The notes beneath the pieces were generated by a model, which searched no databases, was not told the DNA's origin, and worked only from the letters and a program-made list of their open reading frames with translations. The position numbers were made by a program, and so were the translations under genes. DNA of 64,000 bases, taken from the NCBI GenBank assembly GCA_010909165.1, contig VJWM01000135.1, positions 496,001 through 560,000 on the forward strand, written 5' to 3'. Source of the DNA: Anthoceros angustus. Its lineage: Eukaryota > Streptophyta > Anthocerotopsida > Anthocerotales > Anthocerotaceae. Of this stretch, positions 34,161 through 45,560 are shown one piece after another. Every line of letters starts with the position of its first letter. The stretch's first letter is position 1.

Positions 34161-37100
34161 ATGACGGCTGGGGAGAGGAGTCTGGGCCAGGGGCAGGGCG
34201 ACGCTGCTGTTGCGGCCGCCGGGGCCGGGCTGCAAGCTGCGGGAGGAGCAGCAGCAGCAGCAGCAGCAGAGGAAATCAGGGCTCAGACTAAGCAGGTGGC
34301 TGTGCGTGAAGGACAGCCCGATCTGTCCGGGGAAGCGATGGCTCCGGACAGCAACAATGAGGCTGAGCAGCCGGAAGATTCCAAGGACGAAAAGCCCCTG
34401 GCATACAGGAAGAAACTGCTGCAGATGGCGGCTACACACGGCGGGAAATCGGCAGATGACAAGCCGCCGGTCCCGGAAACTCCCGCGGCCGCAGTCGGGA
34501 AGAAGGCGGTAGTGATCGGGAAATTGGATGCCGGCACCGCTGTGAAGAAGGCGATGGTGAGGAAAATGGCAGGGAAGCAGGAAGCAGAATCGGCCACCGG
34601 CAAGAGGCCCTTGGAGGACAAGGCAGGCAGCTCCAACGCTGCGAAGAAGCTGAAGCCGTCCGTACTGGCGAAGGCATCGGGAGCGACCAAGGCGAAGGAT
34701 GAGCCCGATTTTCATGACAGTGATGAAGATGATATTCCCCTTGCGCAACGCAGAGTCGGGAGGAAGGTTGCTGAGGCGCCTGTTAAGGATGGGAACTCGG
34801 GGATCAAGCGTCCTCTAGACGGGAAAGGTACTACCTCGCATTCTCCTGCGGCTAAGAAGGTGAAGCCGAGTGCGAAGGAGGAACCAGCGACGGGAAGGGC
34901 GGAGGTTGGGAAAGGAAGGCAGTCTGGGAAGGCTAAGGATGAGCCGGCAAAGGTGAAAGAAGAACCTCTAAAGCGGGAGCCGGATCCTGATAATGACGAC
35001 GACGACGATGTCCCCCTCGCACAGCGCTATTCTGCGTCCAAGGCCGTATCCGTCAAAAAAGTTTCCAGCAGCTCCGGTGCAAAGGTGGCTACCAAGAAAG
35101 TGCAGGAAACTAAAACCACTAGGACGAGGCAAGTTGAGAAGACAGTGAAGAAGAAGGTGGTGGTGGCTGACAAAAACGGAGGAGGTGGACAGAAGTGGTC
35201 CACACTGGAGCATAACGGCGTTATTTTCCCTCCACCTTATCAACCGCATGGAGTAAAGATGCTGTATGATGGGAAACCTGTAGATCTAACCGAGAGACAG
35301 GAGGAGGTGAGTATTTGCTTGAGGTGCTCTTTTCTTTCCGCCGGCATTGTGGCATGGTTTGAGTGTGTCTGAAAGTTTTAGAGATATGGTTCCAGGAATT
35401 GTTTGTTTGGTCTGCGACTTCTGGTGGATGATTCAGATGAGTGATTCTGGTGTTGCAGGTAGCCACCATGTTTGCTGTGATGAAAGATACAGAGTATGCT
35501 GGCAAGGAGAGATTCATCACAAACTTCTGGAATGACTGGAAACCTCTTTTGGGATCTAGCCACGTCATTAAGAAGTTTGAGCTGTGTGACTTCACCCCAA
35601 TCTATGAATGGAACCTCCAAGAAAAGGAGAAGAAGAAGCTGATGTCTACGGAGGTAAATGTCTGGCTCTGTGCATTTGGTTTTTGCTGTCAGTCGTCCAG
35701 TGAGCAGTTTTTTGTCACATGTTTTCTTCAATTTGGAAGTCTCAGGCATGTTTCTTCTTTACCCTACTGTTTGACATCCTGCAAGTACTGGGCTCCTCAG
35801 TACCTGCCTTCCTGGGAGACATTACCTTGCGTTTTGCAAAGACTGGGAAGTTATGATAGCATGTGAGCTCAGTGGTACAGTGTATTGTTTAATTGTTCAG
35901 GAGAAGAAAAGGCTGAAGGAGGAGAAACTGAAGATGGAAGAGAAGTACATGTGGGCACTAGTTGATGGTGTGAAGGAGAAGGTTTGTCTTGTTTGCAGTT
36001 TTTCCAATGGCACGTGAGCATGCCACAGTGTGAGAGAATGCATCCTGAAGCAGTTCACTGGTCTGGTTCACTTATATAGTTTTGATGTTTTGGTCAGGTT
36101 GGTAACTTTAGGGTTGAACCGCCGGGGCTTTTCCGTGGTCGAGGAGATCATCCAAAGGTAGGAAACTTCTGGCTGACTTGAATGATACACAGCCATTTGC
36201 TATGACATGTTCTAGTAAGATGGGGTTTGTTTCTTGATTACTGAGCTTGAGTGTTGGTATGGCAGATGGGAAAGTTGAAGAAACGTATTCAGCCCAAAGA
36301 TATTGTCATCAATATTGGGAAAGATGCGCCGATACCAGAGTGTCCCATCCCAAACACAAAGTAAGGAGTGTATATCTTCATAGTCATGCACCTCTTGGAG
36401 TGAACCTGCTATGGACTATGGGTTGTCTTTGCTAATGCTTTAACATGTGAATGCTTCATGTAGGTGGAAAGAGGTGAGGCATGACAATACGGTCACATGG
36501 CTTGCCTACTGGAATGATCCCATCAACCCAAAGGACTTCAAGTATGTAGGACTAGCTGCCAGCAGTAGTCTGAAAGGGCAGAGTGACAAGGAAAAGTACG
36601 AGAAGGCTCGATTATTAAAGGTGAGGTTTGATTACGAGGTTGCTTGCTATCAATATGGTCATGGACTTTGCTGTCAACCTGATTGCCTGGGTATCTCCTC
36701 TCAGGACTACATTGATGACATTCGGAAAACCTACACGAAGAATTTCACTTCGCAAGACATGGCCAAGCGACAGATTTCTGTTGCGACATACCTGATTGAT
36801 CGCCTTGCCCTGCGAGCAGGCAATGAGAAGGTTAGTCTCCTGCAATTTTACTAGTTTTACCCACCCTCTTTCTTCCAGCAAGATGGAAGTTTGCCCTTCC
36901 TGCTGGGCCCTTCGGAATATATTTGCTTAGTTGGAATCTGTTCTAATCAGGATGAGGAGGAGGCGGACACTGTTGGCTGCTGTTCTCTCAAGGTTGAGCA
37001 TGTATCTCTTGTGCCTCCAAGGTCCTTAGAGGTAATCCTTGTCCCCTTCTCTGATTCAGTCTGTAGCAGGACTCGAGAACTAAGACGCTGTATCTGTCCC

Positions 37101-38426
37101 TCTTTGCAATATGTCACTGAAGAAACGTTGGGATTGGTTTCCAGTTTGATTTTTTAGGAAAGGATTCCATCAGGTACAACAACACTGTAGAGGTTGAAGA
37201 GAAGGTCTACAAAGCTATTGGTGACTTCAAAAAAGGTATTCATCACCAACGTCTAGATAGTAGGTTGATTTTCCTTCGTCATAGCGTTCTAATACTGTGC
37301 AAATCTCCGTGCTGCTTTATGCTGAATATTAATTCACTGATACTTGGATGGCCCCAGGGAAGAAGGAAGGGCAGGACCTCTTTGATAAGCTGGATACAAA
37401 TAAGCTTAATGCTCATCTGAAAGAGATAATGCCAAATTTGACAGCAAAGGTGTTCCGTACATACAATGCATCCATCACATTGGACAATTTGGTGAGTACG
37501 CACTCAGTGATTTCCATTTCCGGTATTTCTTCTTGAGCCCAGGTTGACGCCAATGACTCTAATGTACAGCTATTTGACGAAGAGAGTGAAGGAACCACGG
37601 TAGTGGAAAAGATTGCCGACTACCAACGTGCAAACAAGGAGGTCTCATCTCTCAGCTTGTTTCCTTTTGGAGTTCCTGTCCTTACACTTCGGTGTAGTAG
37701 GTGTCAATGCTGTTGTTTCGTCTTGAGTCCAGGTTGCTATTTTGTGTAACCATCAAAGAACGGTGTCAAAGACACATGGTGCACAAATGGAGAGGCTTCA
37801 AGGCAAAATGGCTGAGATCGAGGTATGAGTAGTTGCCCTGCCCTTCAAACTTCTTTTGCAGGGTGTAGGTTGGACATTTAATTCACCCATCGTTCCTTGT
37901 GGCAGTCTGCTCTGGAAGAGCTGACCTCTGACCTGGAGAAATCAAGGAAGGGGAAGCCTTTGGGCAAAGACAAGGAGGGAAAACCAAAGAGGAATATGGC
38001 CCCAGAAATGTGAGAACTGCATGTGAACTTCACATGTTACAGTCTGCATGGTCTATTTGTCCTTCTACTGGCTGTTTGTCACTCGCGTTTGCCCCAATGC
38101 AGGATAGAGAAGAAAATAGCACAACACCAACAAAGGCTCGAGAAGATGAAGCTGGACATGACTATCAAAGATGATATGAAGACGGTTGCTCTTGGGACGT
38201 CGAAGATTAACTACATGGATCCCAGGATCACCGTAGCCTGGTGCAAGCGGCACGAAGTACCTATTGAAAAGGTGAGGTGGTCCACTCTCATCACAGGGCA
38301 CTTTCCCGACTCCAAATATCCGTCCCTGGTGTTCTAACTACCCGTGTTGGCGCGCAGATTTTTAACAAATCTCTGTTGGCCAAATTCGCTTGGGCCATGG
38401 ATGTGGAGCCTGATTATAGGTTCTAG
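34161..38426 (+). CDS. TOP1: DNA topoisomerase I (type IB)
   Basis: Relaxes supercoiled nuclear DNA by transient single-strand nicking with a 3'-phosphotyrosine link. Fifteen exons join in frame: 34161-35306, 35459-35653, 35901-35981, 36098-36157, 36266-36360, 36464-36620, 36705-36830, 36951-37031, 37145-37235, 37359-37491, 37570-37641, 37733-37822, 37906-38009, 38103-38271, 38358-38426. The long first exon encodes a charged, low-complexity nuclear N-terminus with repeated [18 protein letters not shown]-type motifs, followed by the core ([16 protein letters not shown]). Catalytic residues are visible: Arg in GKDSIRYNN, Lys in RAGNEK, Arg in [10 protein letters not shown], His in CNHQR, and the nucleophilic Tyr in [11 protein letters not shown] (codon 38,212-38,214). 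The protein ends EPDYRF, as in the family. Introns are 78-247 bp. The start is the first Met of the long open exon; a shorter N-terminus is possible. Confidence 0.95.
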
Positions 38427-39371
38427 GGAAATTTGATATTTATCTTACCTCATGCGTGAAGAGTGCCTAATTGGGTGCATCTTGCATGATGGGTGTGGGG
38501 AAGGCCGCACCCATCACCTGTGGCATGGGAGCGGCTTTGTTGCCTGGATGTTTCCTAATAAAGTGCACGTTCACAACTGGGAACAAATTTGACTTTGCTT
38601 ATCTGGCTTGCTGAGCAAGCTGACATTTTCACCGATTACCCTCTCGGTCCTAGGGACCGCCTTGTGTGTACGTGTAGTATGTACCCTCGATTTTTGACCG
38701 GAGGCGGACTGGGACTTTAAACAATTTTTGGTCCAAGCTATGTACATTGTACATACGTCCGATCTCTTTCGTGAAAGAAGACTTTACGTCCGATCTCTTT
38801 TACACTGTGATTCCTGTAGGAGCCACCGGTTTTGGACATCCTAATATCGAATAATTTTTATTTGCAGAGTACATTACTTTTTTATGCATGGTACATCTAA
38901 GCATCATTATTATTCATAATCATCCACGGATGTATTGAGTAGTCTATGGAATACCGATATCGTCACGGGCCATCCATATCTTTTTAGGGTTCTGTACATA
39001 CAGAAATGGTCCCACCATATGGAAAGAAATAGTCCCACCGCATACGACTGGACTATTTCTTTATGTCACGGATGACCACATGGGTGTTGGTTGCGGCCCC
39101 CGGTGTACTGATCTCGTCAAGCTGATGATGCACACAAACTTTTTTTTTATTGCCCACTTGTGGTTAGGGTTGTGCCAGCCACTACAGGCACGTTTGGTGA
39201 GAACCCTTCTGCATTTGTTGTAGACCCTTGCATTGTGCGTCTCTGTGGCTGTGCTTTCGTGTAGCTGTGCGTCTGCGCAAACTTGAACATGTGCCTTGTT
39301 TCTGTGAGTGCAATTACGCAAGCATGACCCCAAGTGTGGAGTTTTCTGTTTGAAATTGGGGGTATCACTTA

Positions 39372-39452
39372 CATAGGATCTGATGGCCTGGACAAGGCAT
39401 GAAGGTTTTCTAGAGTGGCTTGGATGCCTTGTTCAGGCCATCAGATGCTATG
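39372..39452. repeat. 29-bp inverted repeat, possible hairpin element
   Basis: Left arm 39,372-39,400 (gatggcctggacaaggcat at its inner end) and right arm 39,424-39,452 (atgccttgttcaggccatca) are reverse complements with two mismatches, enclosing a 23-bp loop. Confidence 0.85.
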
Positions 39453-39479
39453 TGATGAAGGGAAATGACGAGAAATGAG

Positions 39480-39565
39480 TCTAAGTACCGATCCAAGCGT
39501 AGGATGCTTAATAAGCACATTCTTATAAATGTGTGTCCATTTGGCCTAAGCCATTTGGACACACA
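39480..39565 (+). repeat. dispersed hairpin repeat, copy B
   Basis: Matches 32,525-32,610 with a few substitutions and the same orientation, including the imperfect palindrome at its right end. Confidence 0.75.
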
Positions 39566-39974
39566 AAGCTTCTAGTACTATCCGAATACATGGTCACTTC
39601 CGCCCACTTCTTAAGTTCTTCAGACTTTCTTGTAATAGTTCTTTATCGTGACAAATGTGAATATGAATCAGAGTAGTCAATGAAACTGAATATGAATATG
39701 AATAAGACTACTATGGAATACCATTATTCTCATCACCGGCCATCATGTGTGTGACATGTTTTTTTTGGCTGTACTATACTCAAATATTCCATGTCATCTT
39801 GAACATTCCTTCGTATAATACATGTATAATTTGCACCACATCAGGGTAGGGTCATACGAGGGCAAAAGACTTTCCATCACACACTTTTGACCTGGTGTTC
39901 CCATTGGATCATGGAGAAGTTTTGTTCTTTGGAATTTTAGGGTTACGATCACCACACATACATGTTTACACACG

Positions 39975-40315
39975 GCAGTGCACACACACACATTTTATTT
40001 CGGCAAATTTAGCCCGCGTGCAGGCAGTGCACACATATAGAGATTATTTCAGCAAGTTTAGCCCGTGTGCACTACGTGCACACATACACAGTTTATTTTG
40101 GCAAGTTTAGCCCGCGTGCAGGCTTCGCTCTCTTATCTTCGAAGGGTTCGCTCTTGCGTGCAGGCTTCACTCTCGCATGAAGGCTTCGCTCTCGCATGCA
40201 TGCAGGCTTCACTCTCGTGTGCATGCAGGCTTTGCTCTCGCGTGCATGCAGGCTTTGCTCTCGCGTGCATGCAGGCTTCGCTCTCACATGCATGCAAGCT
40301 TCTCTCTCGCGTGAC
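39975..40315. repeat. two adjacent minisatellites
   Basis: 39,975-40,120 holds about three units of a roughly 60-bp repeat (gtgcacacat, then ttatttcggcaaatttagcc or close variants). It passes into a roughly 23-bp repeat at 40,120-40,310 built on gcatgcaggcttcgctctcg. Frames on both strands look like short peptide repeats only because of this periodicity. Confidence 0.85.
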
Positions 40316-41343
40316 AGTGGCTACAACATGCACCTAAGGCTTGTGCATCGTGCAGCATAAGAGGCTCAGCCTAGGCACGGGTTTAGACCTTCCCCGTGTT
40401 ACCTTCATTAGACTGAGACTACGAATACCAGAGTGAGAGCAAGTATGAGCCCTGACTCTGTAATCAACGGCTGAAGGTTATCTATGCGCTAGCACATAAC
40501 AAGACCTACATGGCTGGCACATGCTCTCAGCATTGGCACATGACGAGGCCATACTGGTGCCATTGGACCATATAAGCAGTCTGTAGAAGTCACGCTTCCA
40601 CACCTTCCAGCAACCACCCTAGAGGATGGACAGACATCTTTTGTTTTGTGTCTACGATAGGCTCAGGCTCCCTGGTGCGAGTTATTTTAGCGTGAGATTA
40701 CCATTTCTTAAAGTGAGTAAAGAAGCTCTTTGAGGTCCTCTCTTAAAGGAGTGACATCCAGACTTGGGTTCATTGAACTCCATAGTCAATAACAAAAGCT
40801 GATAAACTGCTGCCAGTTGTTAGTGCCCGAGGTTACTCCCGATTAAATTGCCCCCCTAGTGCCCTACGGGGTTGCTCCGAATTAAACTCCCAGCGTGGGA
40901 CTTCCTTGTATACTTTGAAATATCTATATAAAGTCTATAAATTCTCTAAAAAGAGAAGCCCTTTCCGACCAACGGAGACTTTATGTAAACTGTAAAAAGA
41001 TTAGGGAACCAACTGCCCGATTTAAAAAAGTGGTCAATCAAATGGAATTCCAACTCGACTATTGGCGCCTTTTCCAACCTGCCACGTGCTAGGAGGCACA
41101 TGTGAGACGTCACACACCCATTGCGGTTGGGCGATTTCCTCCTACTTCGGTATTCCCCAAGCCCGTGCTGACAACGGGGTGTCGCCCGTTCCGTTAGGAA
41201 CTTAAGAACAGAGTTACAAAATGTCGCAGGTTGAGGAAATATCTGTGCTACATAGATAGATACTTGCTTCTTCACCAGTGTTATCGGCGATGTCAGTGTG
41301 GAGGCTGGGCTGATCCCTGGTCCCCATCTTTCAGCAAGTAGCG

Positions 41344-42377
41344 ATGGATTGCGGAGCCGTGTGCAGGGTTAGCGCGGCGCATCTCCCCGGCTCGCACGGC
41401 GGAGATGGATGGAGCACTGTTGCCTCCTCTGCTGTCGCAGCTGTTGCTTCTCCACGGAGTTGTCTGCCGCAGCCTGTTTCCCTGGTCTCTGGAGGCCGAG
41501 CGATGGCCGTCTCCGGGCGCGGAGTGAGGGCCTCGTTGGTTCCGAGGCCGGGCTCCTCAGGTGCGGACCGGGGCATTGCGAATCCGGGCTTGGGATGTGG
41601 TTTCACCGCCCCCAGGGACCGTTCTGTCAAGGTGCGTGGCAAGGGGGAATGGGAATGTGCGTGTAGAGGCGAGGTCAGTCCAAAGATGGCTGCTTAGGGT
41701 TTGGACGAGTTTTTCTGCTGATGCTCGGAAGTGATCATCTGCCGCAGGTCTCTGCAGCGAAGCAGACGTTTAAGTCCTTTGATGACATGTTATCCAATTC
41801 GGATCTTCCAATCTTGGTGGATTTCTACGCTACTTGGTAGGTGTCGGCTGTGGTTTTCCCTAAGTGAAAAATTTGGATGGAGGTGGTGTGTTTTGGCGGC
41901 CTTCACTGACAGTCCGCGCAGGTGTGGTCCGTGTCAATACATGGTTCCTGTTTTGAATGAAGTTGGCAAAGCCTTGAAGGACGAACTTCGCATTGTATGC
42001 TCTCTTTCCAAAGCCTGGTGAAATGTGAGCAAGGGTGTGTGGCGTTTGCTGTACAGTAGTCGAAACTGAGGTGATTTTCTCGCTGTCAACAGGTGAAGAT
42101 TGATACGGAGAAATATCCTCAAGTGGCCAGTCGATATGGAGTGCAAGCATTGCCGACATTCATTATTTTCCGGGATGGACAACCAATCGATCGCCTGGTT
42201 TGCAGCTGTCCTTGGTGGATCCATCTGCTTTCAGTTCATTTTTCCATATTGGTGGGCTCCTCATGGGGTAGTGGTGCACTGCAACGTCTTTTACAGGAAG
42301 GAGCTCTACCGGCGGATAAACTGATCAACCACGTCAAGAACGTCCTCTTTGGTTCCAGGGCCAAGGCAAGGAACTAA
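41344..42377 (+). CDS. thioredoxin y, chloroplast
   Basis: A plastid disulfide reductase; y-type thioredoxins donate electrons to antioxidant enzymes such as peroxiredoxin Q and methionine sulfoxide reductases. Five exons (41344-41631, 41748-41836, 41922-41994, 42093-42197, 42297-42377) join in frame to 211 residues. Exon 1 encodes a Ser/Ala/Arg-rich N-terminus of about 96 residues, suited to a chloroplast transit peptide. The mature domain runs TFKSFDDMLSNSDLPILVDF, active site YATWCGPCQYMVP, KIDTEKYPQVASRYGVQALP (cis-Pro), and FRDGQPIDRLEGALPADKL. The EGALPA ending separates y-type from m-, f- and x-types. The WCGPC motif is split across exons 2 and 3. Confidence 0.93.
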
Positions 42378-42667
42378 ACCTGGAACGCACTCTCACTCCA
42401 GCACTTCGGAGATGTGTATTTTTTACTCCACTGTACTGTAAGATTCCTGCGTGCCGCCCCAGGGTACCGAGTAGTGTAAAGCCGTGGTGTGGAAGCAAGA
42501 TTTTCTGATAGACATAGGACGATGACAGTCTTGTAGAGTACCAGTAGTTGCCTTATGTTTCCTACTTGCCAGTAGTTGCCTCATATTTCCTACTTAGTGA
42601 ATTGAAGATGCACCTCTCGCGGTCCCCAAGGTGAGGCCACCATGAAGTCGATGACCACAGTTACTGA

Positions 42668-44184
42668 TTACAGTTGTTGATGCTCTCCTCGCGTACAAAT
42701 TGCCTGCATATGGAGGCACTTCATATCAGTTCCAACAACACGTGGATAATGACTCATGTCAACAACAATACTTCATGTCAGTCGTTGCTTACTCACCTCC
42801 AGAGTTCCCGTGCTTGTATACTCACATCTCGAGGCAAAGGCTTTGCTCTGCCGTAAAAGACATCCGGCTTCTATGGAAAAACCCCCGTTTTTAGAGGGCC
42901 TAACCTGCGACCAAAGACCCTTAGGCAGGGTAACGAGGCCGTCGAGGTTTCTGCTGATCTCCTCGAGATGGCCAGCTTGTAGCTTCTTCACCGTGGCAGT
43001 GCCGTGCTGCAACAAGCGGAAATACGTCAGTTCGATCCCTTCTGCCAAGGGAGAGACATGTGATGAGAAGCAAAAATTCACTGACAATTACCTGTAAGCC
43101 GGATGCCGAGTACGTCACTCCTGTCCACTTTCCCTCTAACGAAGAGGCCTCCAGTTTAGGAGAGACGGCAAACCCGGATCCATTGCTCCCGCAACCTCCC
43201 AGAGACTCGCCATTCCTGAAAGGACCCTCCCACCGTTCTCTGTAGACGGTGATTTTTTTCAGGAGAGGGAGTTTCCAACTCCCGCCATGGGATGTCCAAC
43301 CAACAAATTGTTGCAAGATTCTCACACGAGATCTCTCCGTTTCTTCCTCCACAAAACAGTGCTCCACCTCAAACGCATCCTCCACGTCCCTCTTTCGCAC
43401 TACAACCTTGGCGGCGCAGCCAATACCAGCAGTCAAGACCGACGTTCCTGGCCATACTGCAGTGTAAGAGCCATCCCTGTGGAAAGCAAGCACGACCGCT
43501 TCACTTCCCTCCAGGCTTCGTTTCTCTGTGCTGTACTGAGTGGCCGCATCAGCTTCACATCCGACTGTAGGAAGCAACCGAATGACCTTATACGAGAACT
43601 CCAGACGGCCTTCGCCGGAAACTCCAAGAGTAGGACACTGTGTTTGCCAGTCATGAATTTCCACTCCCCAGTCCTTGAAGGCTTCCGGTACCACAGACGA
43701 AGGCAGCTCCAAAGCTTCCCCGGTACCGGTGAACTCAGCTCCATAGCCATCCCACTCCCCGGAAACACGGTCCGAGAACTCACTCCACGCCTCGCGGATC
43801 TCCCCGGCTGTGGAAGTGTCTGTAAAGAGCGGCAAGATTCCCATTGCTCATGCAGACAAAACTCTCACACCGTCCGCGCCTATCAACCCTGACAAGCTTT
43901 ACGATCCCCAACCCCCTAGTCACTCCCTCAACAACACAGAGGGATCAAGAATCAGCACCTGCAAGTCCTTCCTCCACGGAAACTGCTGCCTTGTAAACCT
44001 GCGCAGGCACACAGCCTCCAGAAACCGCACTGTGAGCTCTCAAACCGCAGAATTCCATCCTCGGCAAGGCAGCTGCGGACCGGAACCTGACCGCATCATC
44101 AGAACGCAGAGGCAACACTCTTCTCTTCAGCTGCAAGCCGAGACATGACGCATCCAGACCGTAGGACACGCCGGCCATCGCCAT
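42668..44184 (-). CDS. conserved plant protein of unknown function, probably plastid-targeted
   Basis: Four exons (44184-43959, 43819-43092, 43006-42797, 42703-42668) join in frame to 399 residues. The long second exon contains SEFSDRVSGEWDGYGAEF, SSVVPEAFKDWGVEIHDWQ, LLPTVGCEADAATQYSTE and GRLEFSYKVIRLLPTV. Exon 3 has VTLPKGLW and SIEAGCLLRQSKAFASRCEY. I recognise this as a plant protein family without a known role, but cannot name it safely. The N-terminus from MAMAGVSYGL is Arg/Ser-rich and could be a transit peptide; an in-frame Met at 44,265 would add 27 residues. The last short exon (ending GEHQQL) is the least certain. It is convergent with thioredoxin y. Confidence 0.75.
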
Positions 44185-44265
44185 GACGAGGATGAAGTTC
44201 TCGACCAGAAGGATGCAATTGGTTTCAGTCGTCTCCTTCGGATCAAAATTTGTTTGCTCCGCCAT

Positions 44266-45560
44266 TGGCCGTAAATTGATAAACGTATTGTAACCGGCTC
44301 CTCGACTCTTGTCCTTACATGCTTACATGATTCCTTGCCCGAACGCAGATGCTGCATTCGCACGTCCTGGAGTCCTGCCATTCGCGAACATCGGGCAGGC
44401 ACGATGAGGCTTTGGAATACGGCGGCTATGGAATCGGGAAGGTCCTGGACGGTCCGCCTCATTCCTCTGCACAACTTGAAGCGTGAGGAGAGCCGGGCGA
44501 TGCCGGGCGGCGCTTTTGGACGCCTTGCAGTCCAACCAAGTCTTGTGCGGGGTTGGATTTCAAGCCTTCCAAGAGCGCCCTGCTGCATCGCTCGCACCTG
44601 TTTGTTCACCAGGGGATCACGCAACCGAAGCACACGGTGTCAGTGTCGCCTTCACCTTTGTTTCAGCTGGCCTGTCCTCAAGGGCTCTGCCCTAGTGAAG
44701 ATGCTGCCTTTCCACATCCTAACCCTGTTCCTGTGCTGCTGGAAGGCTCGGCGGCTGTATTGTGATACTAATCTGCCCTCGGCTCGGTATGTTGGCAGCT
44801 TTGCATGTGAACAAAGATTGAAGAACATGCTGCTGTGATTCAGGCCACCAGTGTGGTAACCATGTCTGCAAGGACCGTAAAGCATGGTGGATCTCGTATG
44901 ACATCACGCAGGACATGTGTTCATGGCAAGCATACACGCCCATGGCCAGATGTGTGAGGAGGCTGTGAAACGAAGGTGAGGAGGACAGTGATCAAGGCAG
45001 AACACTTGCTTGCCAAGCAAAGATCCGTGGGAGACTAGCAAAGATCCGTGGGAGACTGTACAATGTAAGTAAATGATTCCTTGTCCTGTAAAAAGGGAAA
45101 CACAGAATAGCGGATTTCTTGGGCTCCACAAGGGCGGACGATGTGTTACCAGACATGGCTGCCTTGCTTGTTTGCATTTCAGGGAAGATGGCTTGTCCCC
45201 TGTCAGCGTAGTAGACTGTGTATGTGCACCTCTACAACACGCATTGCCGGTGGCAGCTCCATTTACGTAATTGTATGGTTTTGTATTATTGTATAGTTTT
45301 GTGCACGAGTTAACGGTAAGTACAGAAGCAACGAGTTGTCCGCCAGTCTAGATACTTCCCGGCCTGGTTGGATACGCCTTGCGCTGTAAAACAGTGCGCA
45401 TGTGCTTTTCGCAGCTGGCATGCAATGTGATGTAGAAAAGGGAAGAGCTGCGGATCGCCATGGCAGATGCAGGATGCAGCGGGGCCGTGATGGTGACTGT
45501 GGCATCACCGCTGTTGCCATGGCCATCTCCTCGGTCGGTTTCTTCCACCGATCCTGACGC
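44266..45560. other. intergenic region, small duplication
   Basis: A 22-bp direct duplication gcaaagatccgtgggagact occurs at about 45,017 and 45,039. Open frames on both strands at 44,335-44,840 lack any domain, codon structure or splice pattern that I can defend. Confidence 0.4.

Larger units (their letters stand above)
38427..41343. other. intergenic region with hairpins and minisatellites
   Basis: Contains the TOP1 3' end; a direct repeat tacgtccgatctcttt (about 38,754 and 38,786); a strong hairpin (39,372-39,452); dispersed repeat copy B (39,480-39,565); and two minisatellites (39,975-40,120 and 40,120-40,310). The stretch 40,340-41,343 shows no recognisable gene or complete element. Confidence 0.5.

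Noticed and set aside
39975-40315. CRISPR-like array
   Set aside because: Repeats are adjacent and degenerate without unique spacers, in eukaryotic nuclear sequence; it is a minisatellite.
40065-40337. Repetitive peptide frames on both strands
   Set aside because: Produced by the 23-bp minisatellite; no start context or conservation.
44335-44838. 167-codon + frame
   Set aside because: Overlaps equally long frames on both strands, has no recognisable domain and lacks a supported splice structure.
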